Positions 29,336 through 39,287 of a stretch of DNA of 45,566 bases are shown piece by piece; within the stretch, counting starts at the first letter, position 1, and every line of letters begins with the position of its first letter. The notes beneath the pieces were generated by a model. That model was not told where the DNA came from. It did no database searches and saw nothing but the letters and a program-made list of their open reading frames with translations. A program made the position numbers and the translations under genes. Location: IMG/VR virus record IMGVR_UViG_3300005910_000001, positions 1 to 45,566 of that record, one strand, 5' to 3'. The DNA comes from a virus.

Positions 29336-30926
29336 CACACCACAAGCTAGACTTATGGACAGCGAGCAACTACTACGTCTTAAGTTACCAATGATGCGAG
29401 AGAAAGCATGGAATGACCTCTATTATTTCTCTAAGTATGTCCTTGGGTTCACCGACATGGAAGAAGAACCACACAGAGAACTGTGTGAGTGCTTGATGTA
29501 CGGAGTTCAGAAGATGAAGATACTTGGTATAGACTTCGATTACGAATTTACGTCTGTGCCTGAGGACTTTGAAGAAAAAGATAAGAAGCTACTAATGCTT
29601 CCGCGTGGGTCTTTCAAAAGTACAGTTGCGACAACTGCGTACCCAACATGGTTACTGTGGCACAATCCTAACCTCAGGTTAATGATTGACAGTGAAACAT
29701 ATCACAACGCAAAGACTTATCTATGGGCGATAAAAGACCAAATAGAAAACAACGAATGGCTTAAGCTTATATGTGTGGACGAGAATGGCGAGTATTTACT
29801 TGCTCCTGCGTATAAGACAGCAGGCGGATGGACCGAAGAGCAGATAATCCTTAGTAAGAGAACACGTAGGGGTGTAAAAGAGCCTAACATATTCTGTTCA
29901 GGAGCGGATAACGCTAAAACAGGTATGCACATGGAAGTCATAATAGGAGACGACATGGTGTCTGAGCGTAATGTTAGTACTCCTGAGCAAATCGAAAAGG
30001 TGTACAGACATTATAGGATGTCATTATCACTACTTGAACCAGGTGGGCTGCTGATTGTAATAGGAACTAGATACCACATGGATGAAATGTATGGTAGATT
30101 GCTCGCAGAAGGAAAGTTCGCTACACTTGTGCGTCCTGCGATAGATGACGAAGGAAAATTATACTTTCCTACGAGGCTTACACAGGCATTTCTTGATAAC
30201 ATGCTCTCTGACCAGGGTGTGTATATCTACAACTGCCAATATATGTTGAACCCGCTAAGTGGAGAGAACACAACATTCTCTGACGAAACATTCAGGTTCT
30301 ACAAGCGAGACTATTGGGGTGAAGATGAAAATGAAGGTAAGCTGTTCGTAGAGTATGTAAACGAAGAAGGCAAGGAAACTACCGAGGAGATAATAAAGGT
30401 TGAGGTATTAACCGACCTTGCTGTGTCCATGAAAGAGACAGCATGTAACTCTGTCGTGCTGCCGTGGGGTATAACCGCTAAGAGGAATGTCTTTGTACTG
30501 GACTACGAGGCAGATAGGATGTTGTATTCTACGTTTATGGACCACCTATTTAATATTAAAGAGCAGTACGGACCCTTGCTAGGCAGAGTAGGGCTAGAGA
30601 AAGTAGCATTTCAGGCAGTTATGGCACCACTACTTAGGGACGAGATGCGTAGGAGAGGTAAGTTCTTCAGCTTATTTGATGAAAAGGCTAACAAAAAGAA
30701 AGACCAACGTATACAGGCTTTGCAACCGCTCTTTGAGAGTGGTACAATATATATGAAGAGGAAACATACAGAGTTATTCAGGGAACTTATTGAGTACCCT
30801 TATAGCAAACGCAGGGACATCATTGATGCGCTTGCTTACATAATTCAGATGATGCGACCACGTCGAGGCAACTCAAAACGTAAACAGTATAACTACAGAC
30901 CTAGTAATAGAATAGCGGGGTATTAA
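29328..30926 (+). CDS. terL: Large terminase subunit (packaging ATPase/nuclease)
   Basis: The start is the ATG at 29328 inside the small-subunit gene. The 532-residue protein has the packaging ATPase motif Leu-Pro-Arg-Gly-Ser-Phe-Lys-Ser-Thr at 91 to 99, a Walker B in Val-Ile-Ile-Gly-Asp-Asp (to 209) and the RNase H-like nuclease acidic residues Asp363 (Leu-Thr-Asp-Leu-Ala), Asp392 and Asp500 or Asp497 near the end. Length and order are normal. It pumps DNA into the prohead through the portal encoded directly downstream. The way the ends are made (headful, cos or direct repeats) cannot be read from the sequence. Confidence 0.95.
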   Translation: MLDTPQARLMDSEQLLRLKLPMMREKAWNDLYYFSKYVLGFTDMEEEPHRELCECLMYGVQKMKILGIDFDYEFTSVPEDFEEKDKKLLMLPRGSFKSTVATTAYPTWLLWHNPNLRLMIDSETYHNAKTYLWAIKDQIENNEWLKLICVDENGEYLLAPAYKTAGGWTEEQIILSKRTRRGVKEPNIFCSGADNAKTGMHMEVIIGDDMVSERNVSTPEQIEKVYRHYRMSLSLLEPGGLLIVIGTRYHMDEMYGRLLAEGKFATLVRPAIDDEGKLYFPTRLTQAFLDNMLSDQGVYIYNCQYMLNPLSGENTTFSDETFRFYKRDYWGEDENEGKLFVEYVNEEGKETTEEIIKVEVLTDLAVSMKETACNSVVLPWGITAKRNVFVLDYEADRMLYSTFMDHLFNIKEQYGPLLGRVGLEKVAFQAVMAPLLRDEMRRRGKFFSLFDEKANKKKDQRIQALQPLFESGTIYMKRKHTELFRELIEYPYSKRRDIIDALAYIIQMMRPRRGNSKRKQYNYRPSNRIAGY

Positions 30927-30927
30927 G

Positions 30928-32757
30928 ATGGCAGACAAGAAAACTAATGATACGATTACGAGCACAGGTGTACGCGATTTCTCTAATAAGAGTAGCGAGT
31001 ACATTCTTAAACGTGTACGTGACGATAAAGAGATGTCGGATAGCTTCCAAACAAACTTCTTCGACAAGTTTAGAACATGGTACAAGCTTTACAAAAGACA
31101 TATAGATGGGGTTACGGGCAATGAGTACGTAAGTGAAGATAGAGACGGAACACCACAAGACGCAATAAGGTCACAACTGTTCATACCTAAAATTTATTCA
31201 CTTATTGCAGTTCTAATACCAAAGATAGCTTTATCTATGTTTAAGAGCAAGCCATACATGACTGCAGTGGCGGTTGACGCCCCATCCGATACTCGTGAAG
31301 ACATATCAAAGCGGTTCACTCGCTTTATCACATATCAATTTAATAAATATATTAAGATTATTCCATTCAGTATACGTGTCCTTAAGAACACAGCCGTCTA
31401 CGGCACAGCGTTCACTAAGCAAACATGGGAGTACAAAGTAAAGAAGAAGAAAAAGAAAGTAGCTACTAAAGGACTTGGCAAACTAATCAAGGGCAAGTTC
31501 ACTACAGTTGAGCAAACTACAGTTATTAAAGATAACCCTAAGGCTGTTATTATTCCTATTTTAAATTTCTTCTTTGACCCTGAAGCCACTACTATTGAAG
31601 ACGCAAGATATGTTATACATGAATATCCTAAAGATTTAAGTTCATTATTGATGGATGTTGAGAACGCACCTAAGGGTACGTACATGAATATTGATATACT
31701 TAAAGCAACATATTCACATGAGTCTTCTGATAATGACATTGAAAACATTATGGAAGAAACTGGCATATCCCTTTCAAGCACACAGAAGAAAGGTCTTAAG
31801 ATTTGGGAACATTGGACAGATGACTGGGTAACAATGGTTGTAAACGACAAAATCGTTATACAGTCACGCGAGAACCCGTTTGACCACAAGAAGAAACCAT
31901 TTACAAGGTGGGTACTAGACGAGATGGCAGGAGAAATGTACGGACAGAGTATGGTTGACCTTCTTGAGCATCTTCAAGTGGAATTAAATACAACACGTAA
32001 TCAGAGAATAGATAATGTTTCATTAGCAATAAATAAGATGTACAAAATACGCAGAGGCGCAGACATAAATCCTGATGATTTAATATCAAGACCCGCAGGT
32101 TTTATCGAAGTAGATGAAATGGATGATGTTAAAGAATTAGAGATGACGACTGTAGACGGCTCAGCGTACACAGAAGAAGAGTATATTAAAAGAGACATGG
32201 ATGATGCTATAGGCGTTTACGACCCGCAGAGAGGCAGCTCAGGCTCACGTAGGGAGACAGCAACAACTATGTCTATATTAGATAGGGCAGGAAGTCAGAG
32301 ATTTGAGATGATGGTGCTTGTAGCTGAGATAAATGGCTTTGAGGATATGTCGCAACAAATCATAGAATTAGACCAACAGTTCGTTAATGAGAAAGCTATT
32401 TTCTTTATGAGTGATGATGATAGTGGGCAGGATAAAATGCAGCAGCAAGAGGTAGCACCTGAGGAAATGATTTTCAAGTATGAGATATTATCTGCAGGCT
32501 CGTCAGTTGACCCGTATGCGAACAGTGAAATGAAGATTACAAATCTATTACAGATGCTTGGGTATACACAGAGTATGCCTACTGTTGACTCAGCTGCAAT
32601 AGTAAGAGCGGTACTTGAAGAGTACAACATGCAGGGTATCGACAGATTTTTCCGTGAACCTCAGCAAGCCATTGAAGGAGCAGGTACTAATCCTGAAGCG
32701 CTTAACGGTTTACAGAACGCTGCGGCTATGGGACAAATGGGAGGAGCACAGCAATGA
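30928..32757 (+). CDS. Portal protein
   Basis: The 609-residue protein starts one base after the terminase stop. It has the layout of short-tailed-phage portals: a helical N-terminus, a central beta/clip region with a run of Lys near residue 173, the Asn-Pro-Phe and Pro-Phe-Thr-Arg-Trp segment near 325, a long stem helix region (Leu-Leu-Glu-His-Leu-Gln-Val-Glu-Leu-Asn) near 350, and a Gln/Gly-rich C-terminus. It forms the dodecameric channel between head and tail. The assignment is supported by size, order and similarity to P22/N4-like portal patterns, without a diagnostic motif. Confidence 0.88.
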   Translation: MADKKTNDTITSTGVRDFSNKSSEYILKRVRDDKEMSDSFQTNFFDKFRTWYKLYKRHIDGVTGNEYVSEDRDGTPQDAIRSQLFIPKIYSLIAVLIPKIALSMFKSKPYMTAVAVDAPSDTREDISKRFTRFITYQFNKYIKIIPFSIRVLKNTAVYGTAFTKQTWEYKVKKKKKKVATKGLGKLIKGKFTTVEQTTVIKDNPKAVIIPILNFFFDPEATTIEDARYVIHEYPKDLSSLLMDVENAPKGTYMNIDILKATYSHESSDNDIENIMEETGISLSSTQKKGLKIWEHWTDDWVTMVVNDKIVIQSRENPFDHKKKPFTRWVLDEMAGEMYGQSMVDLLEHLQVELNTTRNQRIDNVSLAINKMYKIRRGADINPDDLISRPAGFIEVDEMDDVKELEMTTVDGSAYTEEEYIKRDMDDAIGVYDPQRGSSGSRRETATTMSILDRAGSQRFEMMVLVAEINGFEDMSQQIIELDQQFVNEKAIFFMSDDDSGQDKMQQQEVAPEEMIFKYEILSAGSSVDPYANSEMKITNLLQMLGYTQSMPTVDSAAIVRAVLEEYNMQGIDRFFREPQQAIEGAGTNPEALNGLQNAAAMGQMGGAQQ

Positions 32758-32969
32758 ACACACCCGAACGTAAAGCAAAGTTAGAGCAATATAAAGACAG
32801 TTGGATATATGAGGACTTAAAAGCTAAGCTACAACGTAGGTATAACAAGCACAAAGAAGGTCTTATAACAGGAATAGACGTATCTGACGTGGCTGCATTA
32901 GCAGTAGCACGTGCGATGATGCGCGAGGTGAAAATTATGGCTCAAGAGTTTGACATTGAGTTAACATAA
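32754..32969 (+). CDS. Small head-region protein (71 aa)
   Basis: The ATG overlaps the portal stop (ATGA). The product is basic then acidic and mostly helical, with Leu-Lys-Ala-Lys-Leu-Gln-Arg-Arg-Tyr and Val-Ala-Ala-Leu-Ala-Val-Ala-Arg. Small helical proteins at this spot in short-tailed phages often belong to head assembly. No family recognised. Confidence 0.65.
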   Translation: MNTPERKAKLEQYKDSWIYEDLKAKLQRRYNKHKEGLITGIDVSDVAALAVARAMMREVKIMAQEFDIELT

Positions 32970-32994
32970 GAATATAATTAAGGAGGACATAGTA

Positions 32995-33951
32995 ATGTCA
33001 CCAACCAATGTAGGTGAAGGCGGAAACGTTGTACCACAGACCCCTCAGATTAACGAGTTTACAGGAGAAGCGAACATAGCAAACGACTTCTTTGAACCAC
33101 AGGATGACGGACAATCAGAGGACAACACCCCCGAACCAACTATTCAAGATGCTTCCCCTGAACAAGGACAAGAAGCACCACCAACCGACGTGCAGGCTCC
33201 CCCCGAACAGGGACAAGGCGAAGCAGGTCAACAAGCGGAAGAAACCTGGGATAAGCAATTCAGCTCTCCTGAAGAGATGTTTGCAGCTTATCAGAAAACG
33301 AATAAGTCATACAAAAACCTAGTTCCTGAGTTCACGAAGAAGGCACAAGAACTTAGTTCGTTAAAGAAGGCGACACCGCAAGAAGACAGTTTACAACAAA
33401 ATATCGAGCCTCAACAGCAGACTCAACCACAACAGCAGTACCAACAGCCTAATCAACAGCCTACACAACAGCAGTATCAACAGCAACAGCAGGCACAAGC
33501 TGTAGATAGGTACATTGAGAACAGGATTAACATTGCACTGCAGCAACAGCAACAGCCACAAACTGAAGCTTTAATGCAGATGCAGAACGAAATGCAGATA
33601 CAGAGAAGGAGTAACGAACTTTCTCAGATACACTCTAAAGAACCTGAGATGTTCGATGCAGTGTATCCGTCTATGAAGACTGTAGCAGAAGCTAATCCTG
33701 AGTTGACAAACCTACCAAACGCAATGCAGATTGTTTACAATCTAGCAAAGGTGGAATACCTAGAAGCAAATGCAGGCACCATAGCAGCGGGAAACCAAGC
33801 TAGGGCAAATGCACAGGTTCTTGCTAAACAAGGTGCTCCAGGTGTGGGTACACAAGTAGCTGACCAGGGTGGGGGTAAGTCTTATGAAGAAGGTCTCGCA
33901 GATGGAATAGTCAGCACAGCCAACAAGTACAATGGTTCTATGTTCGGCTGA
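32995..33951 (+). CDS. Probable scaffolding protein (Gln-rich)
   Basis: The 318-residue acidic protein lies directly before the major capsid gene. The first 85 residues are Pro/Glu/Gln-rich and disordered. Residues 85 to 125 include Met-Phe-Ala-Ala-Tyr, a helix typical of scaffolds. A Gln-rich tract spans about 135 to 190, and a helical C-terminal part ends near a Gly-rich tail. Composition, position and length fit an internal scaffold that shapes the prohead and then leaves. AAGGAGG precedes ATG. No protease gene is seen nearby, so it is probably released intact or cleaved by a host enzyme. Confidence 0.78.
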   Translation: MSPTNVGEGGNVVPQTPQINEFTGEANIANDFFEPQDDGQSEDNTPEPTIQDASPEQGQEAPPTDVQAPPEQGQGEAGQQAEETWDKQFSSPEEMFAAYQKTNKSYKNLVPEFTKKAQELSSLKKATPQEDSLQQNIEPQQQTQPQQQYQQPNQQPTQQQYQQQQQAQAVDRYIENRINIALQQQQQPQTEALMQMQNEMQIQRRSNELSQIHSKEPEMFDAVYPSMKTVAEANPELTNLPNAMQIVYNLAKVEYLEANAGTIAAGNQARANAQVLAKQGAPGVGTQVADQGGGKSYEEGLADGIVSTANKYNGSMFG

Positions 33952-33983
33952 TAAAGACATTCCGCATATAAGGGAGATACCAA

Positions 33984-35138
33984 ATGGGACTAACATTAAG
34001 CGCACGCGGTACGCATAATATAAACCAAGACCGCAGAATAGTAGAAATGTCCAACAAGATAGCTTTACTGAAACCTAGAATTGCACCAGTAACAGTTATT
34101 CTTAAAAGAGGACTCGGAACAAAGCAAGTCACAAAACAGGAAAAATTTGAATGGCTTGAAGACGCATACATGAACAGATGGACATTAGGTACAGCTATTG
34201 AACCTGATGACGCAACTGTAATAGCAGTAACAGTTGGCACAGGAGTATTGTTCGCAGCAGGCGACCTGATGAAGCTTGTACGTACTGGTGAAGTTATGAA
34301 AGTTGTTTCAATAGCAACTGACAACATCACTGTAGTAAGAGGTTATGGTTCTACAACAGCAGCAGTTACGGAAGTTGGTGACAGCTACCTAATCATGTCA
34401 AATGCGAACATGCAGGGTGCTACTGTTCCTTCAGAGAAGTACAGAGCAACAACTGACAACTATAACTATACTCAGATTTTCAGAACACCTTATTCAACCA
34501 CTGGCACTCTTAATGCCTCTGAATTGTATGGTGGACCTGAACTGCAGAGACTCAGAGCCAAAAAAGGTGAAGAGCATATTCGTTCAATAGAGTATGCTTC
34601 CCTATTCGGTGAAAGAAGCAGAGTTACAACTGGCGAACAGCCTATCACAACTACAGCGGGTATTGATTACTACGTTGCTATTGCAGGCGGGTTCACAGAT
34701 AGTATTGATGCAGATGACGCTGCTGCAGAAGCAAGTTTTGAAACTTATCTTAGAACATTGTTCCAGTATGGTTCTGATGAAAAGTCTCTAGTTGCAGGAC
34801 CTTACATGATTTCATGGATAAACAGTTTTGCGAAAGCTAAACTAGACGTGATACAGTCTGATAATGATAAGACATATGGTCTACATATCACTAAGTATCG
34901 TAGTCCACATGGAATGTTGAACCTTATTGAACATCCATTGCTCGTAGGCGGCTATGCTAACTACGGATACGGACTCGACTTCGGTAATCTGAAGTACAGG
35001 AACCTTAAGAACAGAGATACCAAGTTGAAACAGAACATACAGGATAACAGTGCTGATGGAACTCAGGACGAGTACATCACAGAGGCGGGATTTGAAGTTA
35101 AACTTCCTGAATCCCATAGAAGACTTATTCTTACTTAG
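33984..35138 (+). CDS. Major capsid protein (HK97 fold, DUF5309/SU10-like)
   Basis: The 384-residue protein has the features of the SU10-like capsid group: an N-terminal arm, then Arg-Gly-Leu-Gly-Thr-Lys, a Glu-Trp-Leu-Glu-Asp segment, beta-rich insertion (Val-Gly-Thr-Gly-Val-Leu-Phe), and the Asn-Tyr-Thr-Gln-Ile-Phe-Arg-Thr region near 155, followed by spine helix and P-domain strands. It lies between scaffold and connector genes and is followed by a hairpin that could boost its relative yield. No cleavable delta domain is apparent. Fold assignment is strong by pattern and place. Confidence 0.88.
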   Translation: MGLTLSARGTHNINQDRRIVEMSNKIALLKPRIAPVTVILKRGLGTKQVTKQEKFEWLEDAYMNRWTLGTAIEPDDATVIAVTVGTGVLFAAGDLMKLVRTGEVMKVVSIATDNITVVRGYGSTTAAVTEVGDSYLIMSNANMQGATVPSEKYRATTDNYNYTQIFRTPYSTTGTLNASELYGGPELQRLRAKKGEEHIRSIEYASLFGERSRVTTGEQPITTTAGIDYYVAIAGGFTDSIDADDAAAEASFETYLRTLFQYGSDEKSLVAGPYMISWINSFAKAKLDVIQSDNDKTYGLHITKYRSPHGMLNLIEHPLLVGGYANYGYGLDFGNLKYRNLKNRDTKLKQNIQDNSADGTQDEYITEAGFEVKLPESHRRLILT

Positions 35139-35152
35139 AATATTTAATAAGC

Positions 35153-35180
35153 GTGGGGAGTTTCGGCTCCCCATGTTCTT
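35153..35180 (+). terminator. Hairpin after the capsid gene
   Basis: An eight-pair stem around a six-base TTTCGG loop, followed by GTTCTTA. The U-tract is weak, so partial termination or mRNA stabilisation is likely. It would make capsid mRNA more abundant than the genes after it. Confidence 0.6.
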
Positions 35181-35193
35181 ATAGGAGAAAAAA

Positions 35194-35391
35194 ATGAAAG
35201 TACGTACAAACCTAAGGTCAAATCTTATCTACGGTGGCAAATTATATGTCAAGAACTTCATGGATGAAATAGAGATACCTGACAACAAACCTGAACTTAT
35301 AAAGTATGTAAAGGCAAACCCTGCAATATTCCCACCTGTAGTAGTGACAGCTAAGTCACCTACTAAAAAGACTGTGAAAACTGAGGAGTAA
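35194..35391 (+). CDS. Small head protein (65 aa), unknown
   Basis: AGGAG precedes ATG. The product is a compact beta/alpha protein with a basic Lys/Thr/Pro-rich tail. It lies between capsid and connector genes; its size suits a head-completion or capsid-associated peptide. No family recognised. Confidence 0.65.
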   Translation: MKVRTNLRSNLIYGGKLYVKNFMDEIEIPDNKPELIKYVKANPAIFPPVVVTAKSPTKKTVKTEE

Positions 35392-35394
35392 ACC

Positions 35395-35922
35395 ATGAAC
35401 CTTACTGAAGCTTATACACGTGCACTAACAATATCTGACGAAGCTATACAACAAAATGATATGTTGCATAGCTTTAACGCATGTCAGAGTGAAAACGCTG
35501 AACTAATATATAATCTTAAGAAAGCAACCATAACCAAAGCGAGTGATGTGTTTACATTACCGACTGATTATGTGAACTACCTTAACATTATGGACCCTGT
35601 CGTTGACCAAAACACTGTAATCCTATATGGAAATACATTTGAGTTCTACGGTTGGGAAGATTTAGATGAATGTGACATAGTATACAATGCTTCACTTGCT
35701 GTGATAACAACAGATGGAACGGCTATTTTACCGTTGCCACTTCATCTTCACGAACTATATCCACTTTACGCTGCTAAGATGTACATGGTACAGGATGACG
35801 AGTCTGAGAGATACAAGATTATCTCAGGTGAGTACGAGCGTGTAAAGACATTACTAAAGAGACATTACGACAAACGTAGACGCTTATACAACGGTGGCTA
35901 CTCTTGGTTAGTGACGAGGTAG
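35395..35922 (+). CDS. Head-tail adaptor/connector protein
   Basis: The 175-residue protein begins with a helix (Asn-Leu-Thr-Glu-Ala-Tyr-Thr-Arg-Ala-Leu) and has a beta-rich middle with Leu-Pro-Thr-Asp-Tyr-Val-Asn-Tyr. It ends with long helices containing Tyr-Ala-Ala-Lys-Met-Tyr-Met and basic residues. The Leu-Pro-x-Asp-Tyr turn and late helices are typical of gp11/gp4-type tail adaptors that bind the portal of short-tailed phages. Its place between head genes and the tail nozzle gene fits. Confidence is moderate because the family is divergent. Confidence 0.72.
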   Translation: MNLTEAYTRALTISDEAIQQNDMLHSFNACQSENAELIYNLKKATITKASDVFTLPTDYVNYLNIMDPVVDQNTVILYGNTFEFYGWEDLDECDIVYNASLAVITTDGTAILPLPLHLHELYPLYAAKMYMVQDDESERYKIISGEYERVKTLLKRHYDKRRRLYNGGYSWLVTR

Positions 35923-35926
35923 ATAT

Positions 35927-38425
35927 ATGCCATACTCAATTAAATACTTCGATAATTTTTCAGGCGGAGAGAACACTAAAAATGCCGCTGAACATTTACG
36001 CCCAACTCAATTAAGACATTGTGTAAACGCAGACCTTATTGAGAGTGGGGGCTATAAGACACGCACAGGTATAGAAGAGCATACGGCGTATTTAACTGGA
36101 GTTGTGTGGCAGGAAGTTAGACCTGTAGGAGATGTGGATAGATATTGGTCAGGGGCGGCACTGGATGGTCAGTATGCTATATGCGGAACTTTTATAGCTG
36201 ACGGGAATGGTAGGTTATACACCTCTGTTGACTACGGTGTTACATGGACAGAAAGGCAGCCTGAGGGCAATGTAGATGTGGCATGGTTTGCTTTTGCGAT
36301 ATCAGGCGGGCACATGTATGCTAGTGAAAGCAGCAACGGTAAAACATGGGTTTCTGATGATTACGGAGTAACATGGACTGAGTTACTAATATCCGCAGCA
36401 TCTTTTGGCACTCAAGCTATATCAGCGAGTGGTGCGTACGTGATACTCACAACAGCTACACCTGTAGACGCAGTATACATATCTAATGATTACGGTGTTA
36501 CGTTTACTAAGGTACAGCCGAACGGTACTTCTGATATAACATACGAAGAGGTTGGTATCGATGATAAATATGCTATTATATGTGATAAAAGTACAACTGG
36601 TAGAGTTTATATATCAAGCGATTATGGTGCTACATGGGCTGAAACACAGCCTATAGACACAGCAGTACACGATTGGACAACGTGCGCTATTAGTGAAGCA
36701 GTAGCATTTGTTACTGAAACTGGGGGTGTGTATAGGTCAGCAGACTACGGGGCAACATGGGCTAAGATACAGCCTGATGGAAGCACTGACACAGCTTATA
36801 CTGTAAGAATAGACGGGCAGGCGTGCGCAGCAGTTACAAACACAGTAATAGACACTATATACAGGTCAAACGACTACGGTGTATCGTGGGTAATAGATAC
36901 AACAGGGGCTTCTATTTCGACGGGGTTCGATGATATCGCAATTAGCGGTAAGTATGCCATAGCATCTCTTATAAATACACCATCGAGACTGTACCAAATG
37001 TCAGGCGGTGGAGCTGATTTACGTACACTTATTGAGTATGAATATATAGACACAAGTGATGTCCGTCAACTTGAAAAATATGCGCTGTATAACGGTGACT
37101 TGGTTAATGCTGATGATGCAACAGATATATTAGTTTCAGGCTTTGGGGAATATCTTGCATGGGAAGTTTATTATAATAAGCTATACCTATTAGGTTCAGG
37201 AATATTTAAAGTATATGATGGGTCAGCAGGCACAGTTGCAGATGTAACAAGCACAACATCAGGTGTTACATACACGGCGCTTAAGAGATGTAAATACCTA
37301 GAACAACGTGGAGATAGAATGTTTGCAGCAGGAGACCACGAGAACCCTAATTTCTTGTATTATTGTCCACCGTTAGACCCTACAGAGTGGGACCCGTCGG
37401 GCACTGTTACAGGCACGGGCACAATAAATAGTATAACAGATGACGGTGATATAATAACTGGATTAAAAGAGTTTCAGGGTAACCTTGTGGTAATGAAGAG
37501 ACGTACAGCATTTGCATGGACAGGGTATGATCCTTCCTCAGATGTATACTTCAAGCAATTACCAGTGCATGAGGGATGTATATCTGAAGAGACTATGGTT
37601 ATTATAGATGATATGCTCGTATACATGGGAGAGAACGGAGTGTACGCACTCTTATCAACCTCTAGTGATACGATAGCAACAAGAGTATTATCTGATAACA
37701 TACAAGCTAGAATGTTTGACACACAGCATAACGTAATATACCCACACCTTGACACATCATGCGCAGTATTCTATAAAGACAGATACATGGTATCATGCAA
37801 AAAAGATTCGGATAGCACATTCAATGATATTGTATTCGTATTTTATCCATACGCTAAGACATGGACAGCTGTTCCAGGAGACCAGTACGCAATGGACGCA
37901 CCGTGGTCAGTATATGAAGGTTGGTATATAAATTCATTCTTAGCAAGCCTTGATGGGGAGTTATATTCAGCATCAAGCACATATGGAAGAATACATCTAC
38001 ACAACGACAACTATAACGACATGGGAGTTGCGATACACATGGACGTTATACACAGGCAGGAAGCATATGATGACAAAGTAAGGCTTAAGAAGTGGAAGAG
38101 AATGTACATATTCTTCAAGCAAATGTCAACAGGAGTAAGCACAATGTCAGTATCAGCTATTGTTGACGGTGAAGAGTTCCTTGATACAATATATGGCGAA
38201 GAGATGTCAGGCGATATTACCCTTGTATGGAATGATGATGATTGGGACAGTTCTAATTGGTCAGGAGCACAAGGCGTAGAAGATTTTGGTTCTAGATACG
38301 CGTATATAAATGCAAGAGGAAATAGACTATCATTCAGAGTACAGACGGATGTTATTGACACAGCAGTTATGATTTACGGAATAGCCGCTGAGTATAAGAT
38401 AAAAAAACCTGCAAGGAGGGCATAA
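35927..38425 (+). CDS. Tail nozzle-type protein with inserted six-repeat Asp-box propeller
   Basis: The 832-residue protein begins like nozzle proteins of short-tailed phages (Phe-Ser-Gly-Gly, Leu-Arg-Pro, Gly-Gly-Tyr-Lys-Thr-Arg-Thr-Gly). Six Asp-box motifs (Ser-x-Asp-Tyr-Gly-x-Thr/Ser-Trp/Phe) follow at about residues 100, 143, 186, 230, 271 and 314, spaced about 43 residues apart. They indicate a BNR/sialidase-like beta-propeller at roughly 60 to 365. After it the nozzle pattern resumes (Arg-Gly-Asp-Arg-Met-Phe-Ala-Ala-Gly, Thr-Glu-Trp, Gly-Leu-Lys-Glu-Phe-Gln). The Asp-boxes alone do not prove sialidase activity, since no arginine triad is evident. The propeller could bind surface glycans or DNA-exit partners. 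Confidence 0.78.
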   Translation: MPYSIKYFDNFSGGENTKNAAEHLRPTQLRHCVNADLIESGGYKTRTGIEEHTAYLTGVVWQEVRPVGDVDRYWSGAALDGQYAICGTFIADGNGRLYTSVDYGVTWTERQPEGNVDVAWFAFAISGGHMYASESSNGKTWVSDDYGVTWTELLISAASFGTQAISASGAYVILTTATPVDAVYISNDYGVTFTKVQPNGTSDITYEEVGIDDKYAIICDKSTTGRVYISSDYGATWAETQPIDTAVHDWTTCAISEAVAFVTETGGVYRSADYGATWAKIQPDGSTDTAYTVRIDGQACAAVTNTVIDTIYRSNDYGVSWVIDTTGASISTGFDDIAISGKYAIASLINTPSRLYQMSGGGADLRTLIEYEYIDTSDVRQLEKYALYNGDLVNADDATDILVSGFGEYLAWEVYYNKLYLLGSGIFKVYDGSAGTVADVTSTTSGVTYTALKRCKYLEQRGDRMFAAGDHENPNFLYYCPPLDPTEWDPSGTVTGTGTINSITDDGDIITGLKEFQGNLVVMKRRTAFAWTGYDPSSDVYFKQLPVHEGCISEETMVIIDDMLVYMGENGVYALLSTSSDTIATRVLSDNIQARMFDTQHNVIYPHLDTSCAVFYKDRYMVSCKKDSDSTFNDIVFVFYPYAKTWTAVPGDQYAMDAPWSVYEGWYINSFLASLDGELYSASSTYGRIHLHNDNYNDMGVAIHMDVIHRQEAYDDKVRLKKWKRMYIFFKQMSTGVSTMSVSAIVDGEEFLDTIYGEEMSGDITLVWNDDDWDSSNWSGAQGVEDFGSRYAYINARGNRLSFRVQTDVIDTAVMIYGIAAEYKIKKPARRA

Positions 38426-38426
38426 C

Positions 38427-39287
38427 ATGACTGATAAGATTACACGTAAATATGACTTTATACCTCGAACACCTGCTAAAGCAGACGAGGTTGATGCTGA
38501 ATTTAACCAGTTAGTTGACACGGTTAATTCGATTATAGATGACACTGTGGCAGGCGATACTAAAGTTGGCGACCAATTATATACAGAAGACAACTATGTT
38601 ACTGACGGCGAAACAGCCACAGAAAGTATAGATGCTCTTGACATACAGGTAAAAGATAATGTTGATTCAATCGTAGCGAACGCATCAGATATAGACGACC
38701 TTGAAACAGCAGGCGGAGTACAAGACACTGCAATAGGTCTTAACACATCTAAAGTCACATATCCTAGTGCAGACAGCGCAAAACTAGCAGGTATTGAAGC
38801 AAGTGCCGATGTAAATAACATATCAGACGTAAACGCAACAGCACTTACAGGTGGTGGGGAAACAGCGTTACATAGTCATGCAGGTGGGGCAGGTGCAGTT
38901 GATTCTGTAAATGAAAAAACAGGCGTTGTAGTTCTTGACCCCGATGACTTAGTTGATACAGCAACCACAAACAAATTCGTAACCGCAACAGACATTACTA
39001 ATCTTGGTAACCTATCAGGCACTAACACAGGCGACCAAACAAAAATAACAGAAAATTTAACACTTAATGCGGCAAATATTTCAAACAAGTACATAGACTT
39101 AGCAAATATACCGCTAGATAACACAGCAGTTGGGTTGTTCCCTGTTGGTGGGGTAAAACAATTATACACAACAGACTTTACAGTTATAACAGACGGGGCA
39201 GATGTGCTTAGATTAAATTGGAATGGATTAGGATTAGAGTCTTTATTATCGGAGAATGATATTATATCAGCCGATTACATATATTAA
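38427..39287 (+). CDS. Tail fibre/appendage protein 1
   Basis: The 286-residue protein starts one base after the nozzle stop. Its N-terminus (Tyr-Asp-Phe-Ile-Pro-Arg-Thr-Pro-Ala-Lys-Ala-Asp-Glu-Val-Asp) is a virion-attachment type seen at the start of phage fibres. The middle is Ala/Asp/Thr-rich with triple-helix-like repeats and a Ser-His-Ala-Gly-Gly stretch. The last 80 residues form a module shared with the next protein (Asn-Ile-Ser-Asn-Lys-Tyr, Pro-Val-Gly-Gly, Leu-Asn-Trp-x-Gly-Leu-Gly-Leu-Glu-Ser-Leu-Leu). It is likely the attachment part of the fibre complex. Confidence 0.78.
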   Translation: MTDKITRKYDFIPRTPAKADEVDAEFNQLVDTVNSIIDDTVAGDTKVGDQLYTEDNYVTDGETATESIDALDIQVKDNVDSIVANASDIDDLETAGGVQDTAIGLNTSKVTYPSADSAKLAGIEASADVNNISDVNATALTGGGETALHSHAGGAGAVDSVNEKTGVVVLDPDDLVDTATTNKFVTATDITNLGNLSGTNTGDQTKITENLTLNAANISNKYIDLANIPLDNTAVGLFPVGGVKQLYTTDFTVITDGADVLRLNWNGLGLESLLSENDIISADYIY

